NCBI GenBank assembly: GCA_029817715.1
Contig: JARUPY010000164.1
Location: forward strand, 1,740,001-1,804,000
DNA: 64,000 nt
Direction: 5' to 3'
Source: Melastoma dodecandrum
Lineage: Eukaryota > Streptophyta > Magnoliopsida > Myrtales > Melastomataceae
In this document: in pieces, positions 1-11,076 of the stretch
Numbering within the stretch: the stretch's first letter is position 1
Layout: each line of letters begins with the position of its first letter
Notes under the pieces: generated by a model
Told to the model about the DNA's origin: nothing
What the model saw: the letters and a program-made list of their open reading frames with translations, nothing else
Databases searched by the model: none
Program-made: the position numbers and the translations under genes

Positions 1-872
1 ATGAGCTTAGTATAGGTTCCCCATATATCTCCGATTAGACTCAAAACTTTATACATTAATGATAGTCCATTAAACTATCGCTGGGAATGGAGTTCGATGT
101 ACCAACAACGCGTGCTCATGTTTTAGCTACATACCAAGAGGTGTTCGATAAACAAATTTTTTGTCGGGTATTAATCGAAGAACTTTACTTCATATAAGTG
201 ATTGCATTGCACTAGTGAGGTTTATATTTCTTACTTTTAGGTTGTGTGGCATCCGTACACTGATATTATCACGACAAGGCTTCCATAATTTTGAATGGTC
301 AGGATTGTTGACATGCACGAGTACCCTAGTTTGATTCTTCATTATCGAGTGACACCTCCCAAATAAAATCATCCGTCAATTCGGTGACCGGCAACTCGTT
401 CCAAGTCTTTACGACATGGGTAAGAGCCATTAGTAAGTCCAACAATTGGCCAGAAATACATTATTAGTATCTCAAACCGTAAGATGATAGGATAAATCAT
501 ATTGAGCCGTTTAACTGAAAACTGAACTGGAATACGACAAATGGTATTCTGGGCACACCAGGAATTAGATTTCACATACAGGTGAAATGTAAGTCTTCAA
601 ATTGTTATAGTTTAGTGACGTGATACATAAACTAATATAATGCATTTCCTGTAATAGATGAAGAAACTGAAAAATTCACCTTTGATTTTAAAAAGAATTG
701 AAAGATAATTTAACCAAAATTATTATGCATGTATTTGTTTAAATATTTTTTTTGCGACTTTTTTATTAATAATAAGAGAAACCTAAACGGGGGATAATCG
801 ATCCGCATATGTTCCGTTTGCAGCCTTCCCCCCCACCCCGGGGTTTCCCTACCCACTAGCGAATGGACTTGT
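1..872. other. no recognised gene
   Basis: AT-rich sequence with only short ORFs (longest about 68 codons, minus strand 369-575) that resemble nothing I know. The stretch ends just before the left arm of the 1.9-kb inverted repeat, in a C/G-rich run at about 829-845. Confidence 0.5.
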
Positions 873-881
873 TCTTTCGCT

Positions 882-2188
882 TGCTCCTCGTCCATGTCGG
901 GATATTGGCGGTGCTTTGTGCTGAGGTAATTTTATTCACATCCCTCTCTCAGGCTTCAATTTCTGGATAGACATTCCCCTGATAGCCATACAGGAAGTAC
1001 TTGTTCCCTTATGGTTGCTTCTGCGGCCTGGGTTTATGAAAAGAGTTTGTGTTAGTGTGGTTTTAGATGCTAAAGTAGCAGATGTGATTTGGTCTTCCCT
1101 ATTTTTCTGCCTTTCAGGTGGAGATAACTGATCTAGCGGCTCAATATGCGGAGCAGGATTGTGTGCATCTGCAACATGAGAACTAGGTCTTGAAACCTTA
1201 CTTTGACAAGTACGAGACTTTGGGGATGAAAATTTTGATAGATTTAAAGAGGAAGAACTTGCGCCCTGTGCTTGTGAATTGGTCGCGGACAATCGTGGTG
1301 ATCCGCTGAAATTATCGAGTTTGGATCGTCGTCTGATTGGCGAGGGTTCACATCGCCGTCTCTCGACATCAATCAGGATGTATGTGAGGGATGGGTCTAA
1401 GGATCAACAACTGGTGGAATCCTGCAAGGTCGTGAATATCGAGAGACTGCCTGCTGGTGTTTTCGCTGATTCGTTTGAATTGCAGCATCTTCAAGAGCTC
1501 GGTGGTAAAGAACCGAACAGCCATATGTTCATTGCAGGTCATTTTATTTGTCAAATCTGAGTTTACTTCTTGAACTTCTGAGTTTATGGTGATGTTGTTT
1601 GGGGCACAAATTTGGAACTTCCTTCATTTCTCTCATCATTCCGCTGTTGAGATTCATATGGACTTACACTTCAAGAAGGCATCAAAGCTAAAGGGTAGCC
1701 CTGAAATCAACATTGTAGTTCCATTACATGCTCGCTATCCGGTAAGAATGGAGTCCTAACCCGATAGGAGCCAAAATTCTTCGATGCAATTACCTGCCTC
1801 AAATCGTGCTAGCAATTTTTTGTAGCTTGCTTAAGCATAAAAAAGTTTCATTAGACAGGAAACTGAAGGGGTGTCTAATGTTTGAGATTTTTGCAGGCCC
1901 CAGGAGAAAATGGGGATTCCTCAGTGCGATAGGAAATTGTGACATCTTCACTCGTTGCAGTTCAAAATCAAGCGTACGTAGTGAACCTTGTCTTTCCATC
2001 ACGATGGTCGGGCTGCTATTAATCCTATAGACGGTCGTTCTGTGTGGAAAATTCCTTGTGGGATTCAGGGACAAGCTGGATTCATATCAAAATTCACTTT
2101 CTTGTCTGCTGCAATAGCATCCGTTACAATAATTGCCTCGTCCCTGTTTTGTTCTCGCAAAAGTTCTGATAATATCAAACATCTTTGA
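882..2188 (+). pseudogene. PIGX: PIG-X pseudogene (GPI mannosyltransferase I subunit), left copy
   Basis: Decayed copy of the intact gene in the opposite arm. Exon equivalents are about 882-944, 1118-1537, 1583-1741 and 1897-2188. Lesions relative to the right copy: a 27-bp in-frame deletion in the signal-peptide exon; TGG to TAG at 1184-1186 in exon 2; a 1-bp deletion in the G run near 1223 that shifts frame; loss of the intron-2 acceptor (CTGCAG became CTGAG near 1580); small deletions in exon 3; and an in-frame TAG early in exon 4. The stretch around 1279-1537 still reads as PIG-X (GEGSHRRLSTSIR, ERLPAGVFAD). It cannot encode a working protein. Confidence 0.85.
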
Positions 2189-2474
2189 TTTTTCAGTTGC
2201 TTTTCTGGAATTTGGCAAGTTCTTGAGTTAGCATATGCTCGCTATTCTTCCGTAATTTTGAAATTATATATTTTGTTATTTGATCCTACCGCATGGTGCA
2301 CACATTTCAGCATAATCATATTGGAGACGGGAGAATCCTGGAAAGGGTTAATCTCATTTGCTGCGTCGTGGCGAGCGGGGCAGTTACATGAATAGATAAA
2401 AGGAGACAATTAAAATTCAAAAGAGGAAAAAGTTAGTTGATTTTGTCTTCATGGGGACTTTAGATTGAATAAAG

Positions 2475-2755
2475 TTGTGGCTTGGGAAGGCCTGTGACAA
2501 GGCCGCACAGCTCGGCATTCTCAGGGATGTTGTACTCGTCCCTCAACAACTTCTCAGGGGACAGGACGCTGATATACATTGCTGGCCCAGGTACCTCCTC
2601 TCCATCAGCTCAGACCTGAGGTTCCACATCCCAGCTTTGTCGAAGGTCAGCATTGACAGCAGACCACGAGTGCGGGAAGACCTGGATCATGTGCCTGCTC
2701 ACACCATCGAGCAAGTTGTAGTTCTTCCTCTTCTCGGGGGTCCACTTCCCGGGCT
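2475..2755 (-). pseudogene. SKU5-similar (multicopper oxidase-like) 3' fragment, left arm
   Basis: Minus-strand copy of the last exon of an SKS / L-ascorbate-oxidase-homologue gene. It reads WTPEKRKNYNLLDGVSRH, the conserved C-terminal segment of SKU5-similar proteins, then shifts frame after HSWSAV. The extreme C-terminus (EYNIPENAELCGLVTG) is recovered in another frame. Upstream in its own direction it is fused head to head with the plus-strand SKS fragment at about 2756-2780, which is the centre of the inverted repeat. It is non-functional. Confidence 0.8.
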
Positions 2756-2779
2756 CCATCCTGAGGGAGTTCTCTCTGG

Positions 2780-3556
2780 CTGGGCATGGTCCATCAACCA
2801 GTTCTGCACATCCAGGGGGAACCTGACCGCCAACGCTACCAGGCATAACCCTTAGGGATCCTACCACTACGGCCAAATCAACATCACCCGCACCATCAAG
2901 ATTGTCAACAACAATGCCAAAATTGGCGGCAAGCTCCGCTACACCATCAATGGTGTTTCCCATGTCGATGGCGCCACCCCACTAAAGCTTGCCGAGTACT
3001 TCGGATTCCCCGAGAAGGTCTTCAAGTACAATATCATCAAGGATGATCCCTTGCCTGAGGTTGCTCCCATAATTGCCCCTAACATTGCCAACATCACCTT
3101 CCGCACCTTTGTTGAAGTCATCTTCGAGAACCATGAGACCACCATCCAGTCGTGGCACCTCGATGGATACTCCTTCGCTGTCGCGTGAGTAACTAACCGA
3201 CTCTCCCCTATCTGACCCTTAATTGAATCTGAGACTAACTCTTAAAGAACTTCCTCAGGATGCCGGGAAGTGAACCCCCGAGAAAAGGAAGAACTACAAC
3301 CTGCTCGATGGTGTGAGCAGGCACACGATCCAGGTCTTTCTGCACTCGTGGTCTGCTGTCATACTGACCTTCAACAACGCTGGGATGTGGAACCTCAGGT
3401 CTGAGCTGACGGAGAGGAGGTACCTGGGCTAGCAAATGTATATCAGCGTCCTGTCCCATGAGAAGTCGCTGAGGGTCGAGTACAACATCCCCGAGAATGC
3501 CGAGCTGTGCGGCCTTGTCACAGGCTTTCCCAAGCCACCGCTTTATTCCATCTAAA
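2780..3556 (+). pseudogene. SKU5-similar / L-ascorbate oxidase homologue pseudogene, 5'-truncated
   Basis: Two exon remnants of a plant SKS multicopper-oxidase-like protein, a family that acts at the cell wall or plasma membrane and has usually lost copper ligands. The first (about 2786-3186) reads SINQFCTSR...NLTANA, then YYGQINITRTIKIV and ENHETTIQSWHLDGYSFAVA, with an in-frame TAG near 2852. A GT-AG intron (3187-3256) follows. The second exon (3257-3556) reads DAGK-stop-TPEKRKNYNLLDG and ends with LCGLVTGFPKPPLYSI. The TGG-to-TGA change near 3270 and a TAG after RRYLG kill it. The N-terminal two thirds of the gene is absent. It faces PIG-X tail to tail in the right arm. Confidence 0.85.
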
Positions 3557-5195
3557 GCCCCCTCATGAAGACAAAATCAACTAACTTTTTCCTCTCTTGG
3601 ATTTTGATTGTCCCCTTTTATTTATTCATGTAACTGTTCCGCTCGCCACGACGAAGCAAATGAGATTAACCCTTTTCAGGATTCTCCTGTCTCCAATATT
3701 ATTATTCTGAAATGTGTGCGTCATGTGATAGGATCAAATAACAAAATATATAATTTCAAAATTACGGAAGAACAGCGAGCATATGCTGACTCAAGCACTT
3801 GCCAAATTCCAGAAAAGCAACTAAAAATCAAAGATGTTTGATATTACCAGGACTTTTGCGAGAACAAAACAGGGACGAGGCAATTATTGTAACGGATGCT
3901 ATTGTAACTGACAAGAAAGTGAATTTTGATATGAATCCAGCATATGCCTGAATCCCACAAGGAATTTCCCACACAGGACGACCGTCTATAGGATTAATAG
4001 CAGTCCCGGCCATCGGGATGGAAAGACAAGGTTCACTACGTACGTTTGATTTTGAACTGCAACGAGTGAAGATGTCACAATCTCCGAATCGCACTGATGA
4101 ATACCCATTTTCTCCTGGAGCCTGCAAAAATCTCAAACATCAAACACCCTTTCGGTTTCTTGTCTAACGAAACTTTCTTATGCTTAAGCAAGCTACAAAA
4201 AATTGCTCGCACGATTTGAGGCAAATAATTGCATCGAAGAATTTTGGCTCCTGTCGGGTTAGGACTCCATTCTTACCGGATAGCGAGCATGTAATGGAAC
4301 TACAATGTTGATTTCAAGGCCACCCTTTAGCTTTGATGCCTTCTTGAAGTGTAAGTCCATATGAATCTCAACAGCGGAACGATTTGAGAGAAATGAAGGA
4401 AGTTCTAAATTTGTGTCACCAAAAACAGCAACATCACCATAAACTGCAGAAGTTCAATAAGTAAACTCAGATTTGACAAATAAAATGACCTGCAATGAAC
4501 ATATGGATGTTTAGCTCTTTACCACCGAGCTCTTGAAGATGCTGCAATTCAAACGGATCAGCAAAAACACCAGCAGGCAGTCTCTCGATAACCACGACCT
4601 TGCAGGATTCCACCAGTTGCCGATCCTTAGACCCATCCCTCACATCCATCCTGATTGACGTCGACAGACGGCGATGTGAACCCTCGCCAATCAGACGACG
4701 ATCCAAACTCGATAGTTTTAGCGGATCACCACGATTGTCCGCGACCAATTCACAAGCACAGGGCGCAAGTTCTTCCTTCTTAAATCTATCAAAATTTTCA
4801 TCCCCCAAAGTCTCGTACTTGTCAAAGTAAGGTTTCAGGACCCAGTTCTCATGTTGCAGATGCACACAATTCTGCTCAGCATATTGAGCCGCTAGATCAG
4901 TTATCCCCACCTGAAAGTCAGATAAAAAGGGAAGACCAAATCACATCTGCTTCTTTAGCATCCAAAACCACCCTAACACAAACTCTTTTCACAAACCCAA
5001 GCAGCAGAAGCAACGCTAAGAGAACAAGTACTTCCTGTATGGCTACATGGGGAATGTCTATCCAGAAATGGAAGCCTGAGAGAGGGATGTGAATAAAATT
5101 ACCTCAGCGTTCACGGAGGAGGAGGTGCAGCCAGAACAAAGCACCACCAATATCCCGACATGGACGAGGCGCAAGCGAAAGAACAAGTCCATTCT
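3262..5195. repeat. right arm of the large inverted repeat
   Basis: Reverse complement of 880-2755. It contains the SKS last exon (plus) and the complete PIG-X gene (minus). Its outer edge falls within a few bases of the PIG-X start codon, exactly where the MTP12-like sequence ends. Confidence 0.9.
3828..5192 (-). CDS. PIGX: PIG-X, GPI mannosyltransferase I subunit (four exons, apparently intact)
   Basis: PIG-X/PBN1-family proteins are ER membrane glycoproteins that stabilise PIG-M, the enzyme adding the first mannose to the GPI-anchor precursor. Exons on minus are 5103-5192, 4490-4910, 4277-4443 and 3828-4121. All introns are GT-AG, phases agree across junctions, and the joined CDS is 972 nt (323 residues). 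Residues 1-30 form a signal peptide (MDLFFRLRLVHVGILVVL...). The luminal part has the family blocks GEGSHRRLSTSIRMDV, ERLPAGVFADPFELQHL and FGDTNLELPSFLSNRSAVEIHMD. The C-terminus has one hydrophobic segment (FISKFTFLSVTIASVTIIASS) followed by SRK, as expected for a type I membrane protein. An in-frame ATG also lies at 5196-5198. No promoter of its own is visible: the upstream sequence is MTP12 coding sequence read in the same frame. Confidence 0.85.
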
Positions 5196-7180
5196 CATGT
5201 TGTGTCCATGTTGATCATGATGGTCATTTACATGGACGTGATCACAACACGTTCTCTCATGGTCGGTAACACTGCTGTGTTCATGATGGTGGTGGTGATC
5301 ATGGGTATCGTCTGGACATAACTGTTCAAGGGTGCCACTAGTAATAGACCCACACTCATGATGGATGTGGTGGTGGTCGTGCTTGTGCTCATGTGGTCGA
5401 TGGCAAACTGAGTGATCATTCTTGTGAGGTTGGCAATGAGAATGAGAATGCCCATCCAAGGGAGAGTGCGAATGAGAACAAGATCCACCATGGGCATGAT
5501 GATGCTCCTCATGAAAGAAGATCAGACCGATCATATTCACCAGCAAGCCTCCTATAGACACTGCCAGCAAACTGTTGGTCGAGATATCCTGGGGGACCAA
5601 AATTCTCTCGAAAAACTCCAACACAATCAGTGCTCCGACCAACACCAGAAAAACCGAGTTGACGTAACCAGACAAAACCTCAAACCTTCCTCGGCCATAG
5701 TTAAACTGGGAATTCGCAGGTAACCTAGATATATAAGACGCATAGAGCCCAATTGCCAAGGCAGCACAATCAAACAGCATGTGACAGGCATCTGATATCA
5801 ATCCGAGGCTGTTGCACATGAAACCGGTGATAAATTCAACAACCATGTACCCTGCATTGATCAACAGGAAGAGTGCGATCTTCCTAGACTTCGTTTCGCT
5901 GAAAATATGGCGAAGCGGATTCACAACCAGAAAACTGAATGTCTTGGATTGCTCTATCCCCATTTGGACATAACCCCCGTGGACGGGATCCAGCTCAACA
6001 ACAGCAACATAAAGCAGCATCCCACATAATGTTAATCCCCAGAGAGATAGCTCAGGGAAATAAACTAGATCCAATACAACTGTACACCCGGAAGTGACCA
6101 AGAATTCCCTTCGGAAATCCCCTGAGCCAGTCAACTTCTCGTCGCTGAAGTTCTCACTCAACAAAACGCCGAACACTACTGTATTCACCAAAGGCCAACT
6201 CAAATTACCAATGCTGATGCTATCGCCATCATGCTCGAACACCATGATGAACCTCACGGCAGGAACAAACAGCAATAGAGTAGTATAGAGCAGCGATATC
6301 AGCCTCACCCTCTTCTTACCGAGCACTTTCACAATGTTCCAATCCATCGAAATACGCTCATAACACCCCAAGAATCCAGAAATAAATGGCAAGGCCATCG
6401 GCCATACCCTCACACAATCCTCACTAAGGAATCTGAAAACCCCGCCTTTCTCCCGGACGAGCCCTCTAACTGGGAAGCAACTGATCCTATCCCAGCCAAA
6501 TGACAACATCAACAAACCCAGCACCAATGCGCTGACGCCCCTAACCGTAGAATTCCTAACCTTGGACCAATTATAATCAACCGAATCCCTATTCCTCCCC
6601 TCGATCATGAACCTTGCAGCAACACTCCCCGACAACTCGGCCAGGATCATTGCGGCCGCACCACAGTACCGAAGAGCCTGCAACCTAACCAGGAAAACCC
6701 CAGCAAGGAGAACCGACTTGGAAACCAGGGCCCTGTTCTGAGACACAGAGAGATCCCGGAACCGAAGAAACCAGCGTTCTTGGGCATCGACGCGAGATGG
6801 GTGCCGGGAGAAACCGAGGGGTGAGGGGAAGAGGGAGAAGGAGAGGGTGAGGAGGAAGGAGAAGAGGGAGACGAGGAAGGAGAAGGGGAAGACAGAGAAG
6901 GAGGAGGGGGAGGAGCGTAGGAAGGGGATGAGGGAGTAGAGAGATCGGAGGGAGAGGAGGATCAGGAACAGGAAAGACAGCGACGATCTCGACGAAGAAG
7001 AGGGCAAAGGAAGGAAGGGGGATTTGAGGTTAGAGAAGAAAAGGGTCGAGTTTTGGAGGGAGTTGGGGTTGGGGTTGGGAAGAAGTAGGAGGCGGAGGCG
7101 GCAGCGGATGAGCGGTGGGGAACGGAGATCCTGTTTGGTCGGTGGTGATGGTGGTGGTGGTGGTTGTGACGGTCCGGCAT
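5196..7180 (-). pseudogene. MTP12: MTP12-like cation diffusion facilitator (zinc transporter), frameshifted and 3'-truncated
   Basis: The closest family is plant metal tolerance protein 12 (Msc2-type CDF), a long Golgi/secretory zinc transporter subunit. The open frame (7232-5058) carries many hydrophobic segments, then the CDF signature SLGLISDACHMLFD (H-x3-D metal site, near 5830-5790), further membrane segments, and a very His-rich loop (about 5500-5200: HEEHHHAHGG, HKHDHHHIHH, HDHHHHHEH). After HGHNM, where the family continues with two more membrane helices and the cytosolic C-terminal domain, the sequence switches to PIG-X exon 1. The N-terminus looks shifted: the family-like start MPDRHNHHHHHHHRPNR with TPTPTPSKTRPF lies in another frame from ATG 7180 and meets the main frame around 6990-7015. 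A different ATG (7232) is in the main frame. The full transporter cannot be made; a partial or fused product is possible. Confidence 0.8.
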
Positions 7181-7377
7181 GGCGGGCGGCGGAACGTAGG
7201 GTTTTCGACCTAGAAGAGAGGGGGGAGGACAAGAAGAAAAGGAAGGAAGACGGGACAAACTTACGGAAAAGCCCCTAAAACTAAAGAATTTTTTTGTTTT
7301 TTTTGGTAATTAAAACTAAGGAATTTGAGTGAACTAACTTAACAACCCCGATCTGCACGCATTAGAAGGACCACTGG

Positions 7378-9045
7378 TAAGTAATTTCGTCTTCTGATAA
7401 GATGATTCTCGTTCATACATACAGTGATGCAGATTTTTTATTTACTTAATTCATGGATGTTATATTTGGAGTTGTATTAATCGCTTTTTATTCATATATT
7501 TTCTTGATATTTTTCACACGAAATAGTTAATACGCCCCACTGGCTGTCCTTGTTTTATAATATATTTGGTGAGCCATAAATAAAAAATTATAAGACAAAT
7601 TAGATTTTGCCATATTTAGCATCGAAATGCCAAGAGAGATTACATGAAATGTACTCGCACTTACACATTGAGCGCCTTGCACTTAATCATGTTTATTTGT
7701 GTTTTATGATTAATAGTGAGTTTTACGAATGCGGAAGTATTCCTACGAGAAAGCCTGATGCGTAGCAGTATTTGTTACGTTAGGAAAATATATGTATATC
7801 TTGGTAACTCTTACTTGTTGAGAAGCATCGCGTAGTTAAATGTTGTACATAAAGCGCTATCAAGGTAAGATATTTACGGAAAATGAAACGTCATGACTCC
7901 TTCGCATTGAGATCCTCTTTCAAGAAATGTTAATAGACTACGGAAGGCGATGATTTGTGCATGTGTATTAAGAGAGGTTGGAGTTATGATCGGTGATGAT
8001 GAGGGGGCGACAAAATATGTTATGGTCTTGGAGAGATTCTCAATAAACGAGTTGAAGAATGGTTCAAAATGAGTGCATAAAAAAGGGAAGCCTCGCAGCT
8101 TGGTGTATCATGAGGGAGACCGTGAAGGCTTGAATGGAGAAAATCAGTCGAGGAGAAGGGCTTTGACTGAAAGTGAGGATGCCTAGCAGGAGTGTGATGG
8201 CCGAGACGGATGTTAAAGAAATGATTTTTGGTCACATGAATTATGAATAACCTGGACCAGATAATGTATATCCAGTATAAATATGATATGATCATCGTTC
8301 CAAACATAACATCAATATATTCAAAAAGTCCAAGAAAGAACACTTGTGTGCTCTTCATGCACTGCTACCTTGATGGACATGTATATTCTTTATGCGTCCG
8401 ACATTGTTATTAAAAGTGCATGATGGCACACTTAAGGTGTTAAGATCGTCTATCGCCTATGGATCCAACCTCGATCAAACTTCGTGTACGATACCCGACA
8501 ATGCAACAACACTCTCACGTGAATGATAAAGCAACCTTGCATCGCATATCATAGCATGTCATGTACACGCATGGGATAATGGATACTGTCTAACTAGGCT
8601 CATCTTTCAAACTCCTTGACTAGCACTTTCGCTCAAATACTCTTGATTAGGCATCTCGTTCATGTATTCTCTGCCTTTTGAGCAACCTTGGTCATGTGGA
8701 TCGGAGTTGTTACATAATCGATATAATGAGCTTTATAAAAAACCCAATCAATCACGACAAGTCGGCCTGACCCTTTTACCTACCATACCACCTGGTCACA
8801 CATTCCCACTCCAGCCATATATTTCATAATTACTTTTCTGAATTTTTTTTATTCATCGCGGGTATAAATCGTCATCTACTTGTGAATAGGCAGGCACTCA
8901 CCGGTAGATCAAAATAGGCATTCAAAACCTTAGATTCACTACATTCATCAAAATCATCATACCCATGAACCCGATTCTAGGAATCAAGTTTTGAAAACAA
9001 TGGATAAGGTAATTAAAACATTAGCACAAAATTAGTAAAAATTTT
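7378..9045. repeat. 1.7-kb dispersed repeat, copy A
   Basis: Similar over its length to 12411-14245 in the same orientation. Shared blocks include TTTCGTCTTCTGATAAGA at the left end, the stretch at about 8280-8400 and AAACATTAGCACAAAAT at the right end. No coding sequence, TG...CA ends or convincing terminal repeats were found. The copies start about 5.0 kb apart. The sequence between 7260 and 7378, after the MTP12 start, shows nothing notable. Confidence 0.75.
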
Positions 9046-10700
9046 GTGCTGGAGACTCCAATAGGACTTCATTAAAACCAAAGAGTCTCACTGCTGGAGA
9101 AGCCGAAAGCCCGTCCCACACATTAGTAATATGAATGCCCTCAACTTCCATTTTGGTGATAAATTATACTCCATTGAACCAAAGTATTATATCGATATGC
9201 ATTTCTTTCCTTGTCAGTTTTCTTTCCTCCACATACGCATCCACACATAAATTTCTCGTCCAATGCCAGGATGGGAGAAAATTTTGCCTTGCAATATCAG
9301 AAACAACGTCAGATAACAGTCTTAACGGCATTGGAGGCGAACATTAGCATCATCACGAGAAATGGACACATTATCTCATCATATTTTCTCATGGTCTCAA
9401 ATGCATCATCACAGAAATCTCAATACAAAGCAAGTTGCTCATTTTCAACAACAAGATCAACAAAATCGGTTTGGCGGAGGGGAGGTGCAATGCGTTTGTA
9501 CCACGACCGAGCTGAGGAATTGGAAAAAAATAAATGGAATCCTCGTAATGGATTATAATAAAAAAAGTAAAGAAACTTCTTTTGCTATCAATCATAAGAA
9601 GATGTAACAATCCCACAAAAACAAGCGAGCGGTGGAATACCACAGAGAGAAAGCGGTCCCTATCGCGGAAGGAGAAACAGTTGATTTTGCACTTCTCGAC
9701 AAATATAATCTGTTTCATTATTTTAAGCGCACTAGAACGCCCCTGTTGACGCGTACCCCCTTACGATTAAGAGTATCATAGAAGAACTTGAAATGACTAA
9801 AAGAGCTACTGATAACATTCAAAGTGTTATACGAAATATCGGGAACCATGGCATATCTGTTTTGAATAGATTCCATTTGATTTGTCGGATATAACTCGAT
9901 TAGTTTTTCTCGAGCATAAGCAAACATAGGAAAAGGCCTTTGGATACTTGCTTGATTCTAAAGGGCAAGGAATTTAGTGTTAGTGCTAATTAATACGTTT
10001 TATCCTTTCGATTTCACCCAACTCCAACAAGAAACAATAAATTAATTTTTTGCGATCTTCGGATGCCTTATTCGATGTATAGTCCAATGGTCGGTCATTT
10101 TCCACAATCCGATATGTGCACCGTTCACATAGTCATACCATTTTCAGTAAGACTTAAACTCCAAATAGTACATCAGCTATTCAATAGATTTCTAATGAAA
10201 ATACATGTCCAGTTTAACAAAAAAGCAACAATCTCATTCCAAAATACCAGCTCAAAATAATGGTTTAACAATAAGCAATGATGGAAGTACCGCAAAGAAT
10301 AATACCAGTCTAGCCTTGTTAATAAATATAAGGAGCTATATTCATGCCTTTCAACTTTAACGGTTACAAAATTACCTCCAAAGAATTTAATACATGGTTT
10401 CAATCTTAATGACTAAAGATACCAAAGCAAAATCACACAAGCCTTCATTTGTTAGGAAAACAACTCCTGAAGAGAACAATAGTCGTCTCCAAAATTCTAG
10501 AAGAGAAAATATTAGTACATTCATTTCCTTTGATTTGATTACCATGAGAAATTATCTTAGCACATATGTGGAGAACAAGACAAACCTACCAGCCACATCA
10601 ACAAAAACTTGATGTCTATATCATCCATTTCATATCAAGCAGTTCATCAACTTCTAGTTACTCCAAAACATGACTGCTGCCGGTGCTAAATGTCATTTTG
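9046..10700. other. no recognised gene
   Basis: AT-rich sequence between the first 1.7-kb repeat and the first LTR-like repeat. ORFs of up to about 115 codons on both strands have low-complexity or shadow-like translations and no family match that I recognise. Confidence 0.5.
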
Positions 10701-10705
10701 TAATT

Positions 10706-11076
10706 TGTAAAATCCCATTAAGTGTGTTAGTGGTTTTAGAAGTTGGGTGATGTTAATGACTTATGAACTAAAAGGGAGTTAATAGGAACTATGGTAAAGT
10801 AAATACTTGCTCTAGATCTTTCCTCGGACTCTATATAAGGAGTAGAAGTATTCAAATGATGTAAGAGAAAAACAACAGAGAAAAGGGAGTAAGAGAAAGA
10901 CCAAGAAGGCATTCTGGTGGTAAGAAAATAATGAAAGCTCCCCAGTTAGCCATATTATCCCCTTCAAATTTCCGTGTTCTTTATTTCCAAAAACACTTCG
11001 TTGTGTCGCATTAGTTCTGCAAACCCTTCATGTGATACAGCAAAGCACCGGTTTCCAAACAACCCCAATAGCTTGT
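10706..11076 (+). repeat. LTR-like dispersed repeat, copy 1
   Basis: Similar to the insertion at 12824-13153. It has a TATA-type promoter (TATATAAG at 10832-10839), a purine-rich leader with GTAAGAGAAA motifs and a CAAAGCACCGGTTTCCAAACA-like end, as in the U3-R-U5 of a small LTR. No coding sequence or flanking target duplication was found for this copy. Confidence 0.5.

Larger units (their letters stand above)
880..2755. repeat. left arm of a large inverted repeat
   Basis: This arm is the reverse complement of about 3262-5195. The outer boundary is the shared GAATGGACTTG at about 880 (right arm about 5193); the inner boundary is CCCGGGAAGTG-type sequence at about 2750 (right arm about 3265). 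It carries a PIG-X copy on plus and the 3' end of an SKU5-similar gene on minus. Compared with the right arm it has many substitutions and small deletions, including 27 bp in PIG-X exon 1 and 1 bp in exon 2, so the duplication is not recent. The unpaired spacer between the arms is about 0.5 kb. Confidence 0.9.

Noticed and set aside
5228..5723. Met/His-rich ORFs overlapping the MTP12 loop in other frames
   Set aside because: Shadows of the His-rich coding repeats.
10706..11076. Target duplication for the first LTR-like copy
   Set aside because: Flanks (TAATTTG / CTTGTAC) do not match, unlike the copy at 12824-13153.
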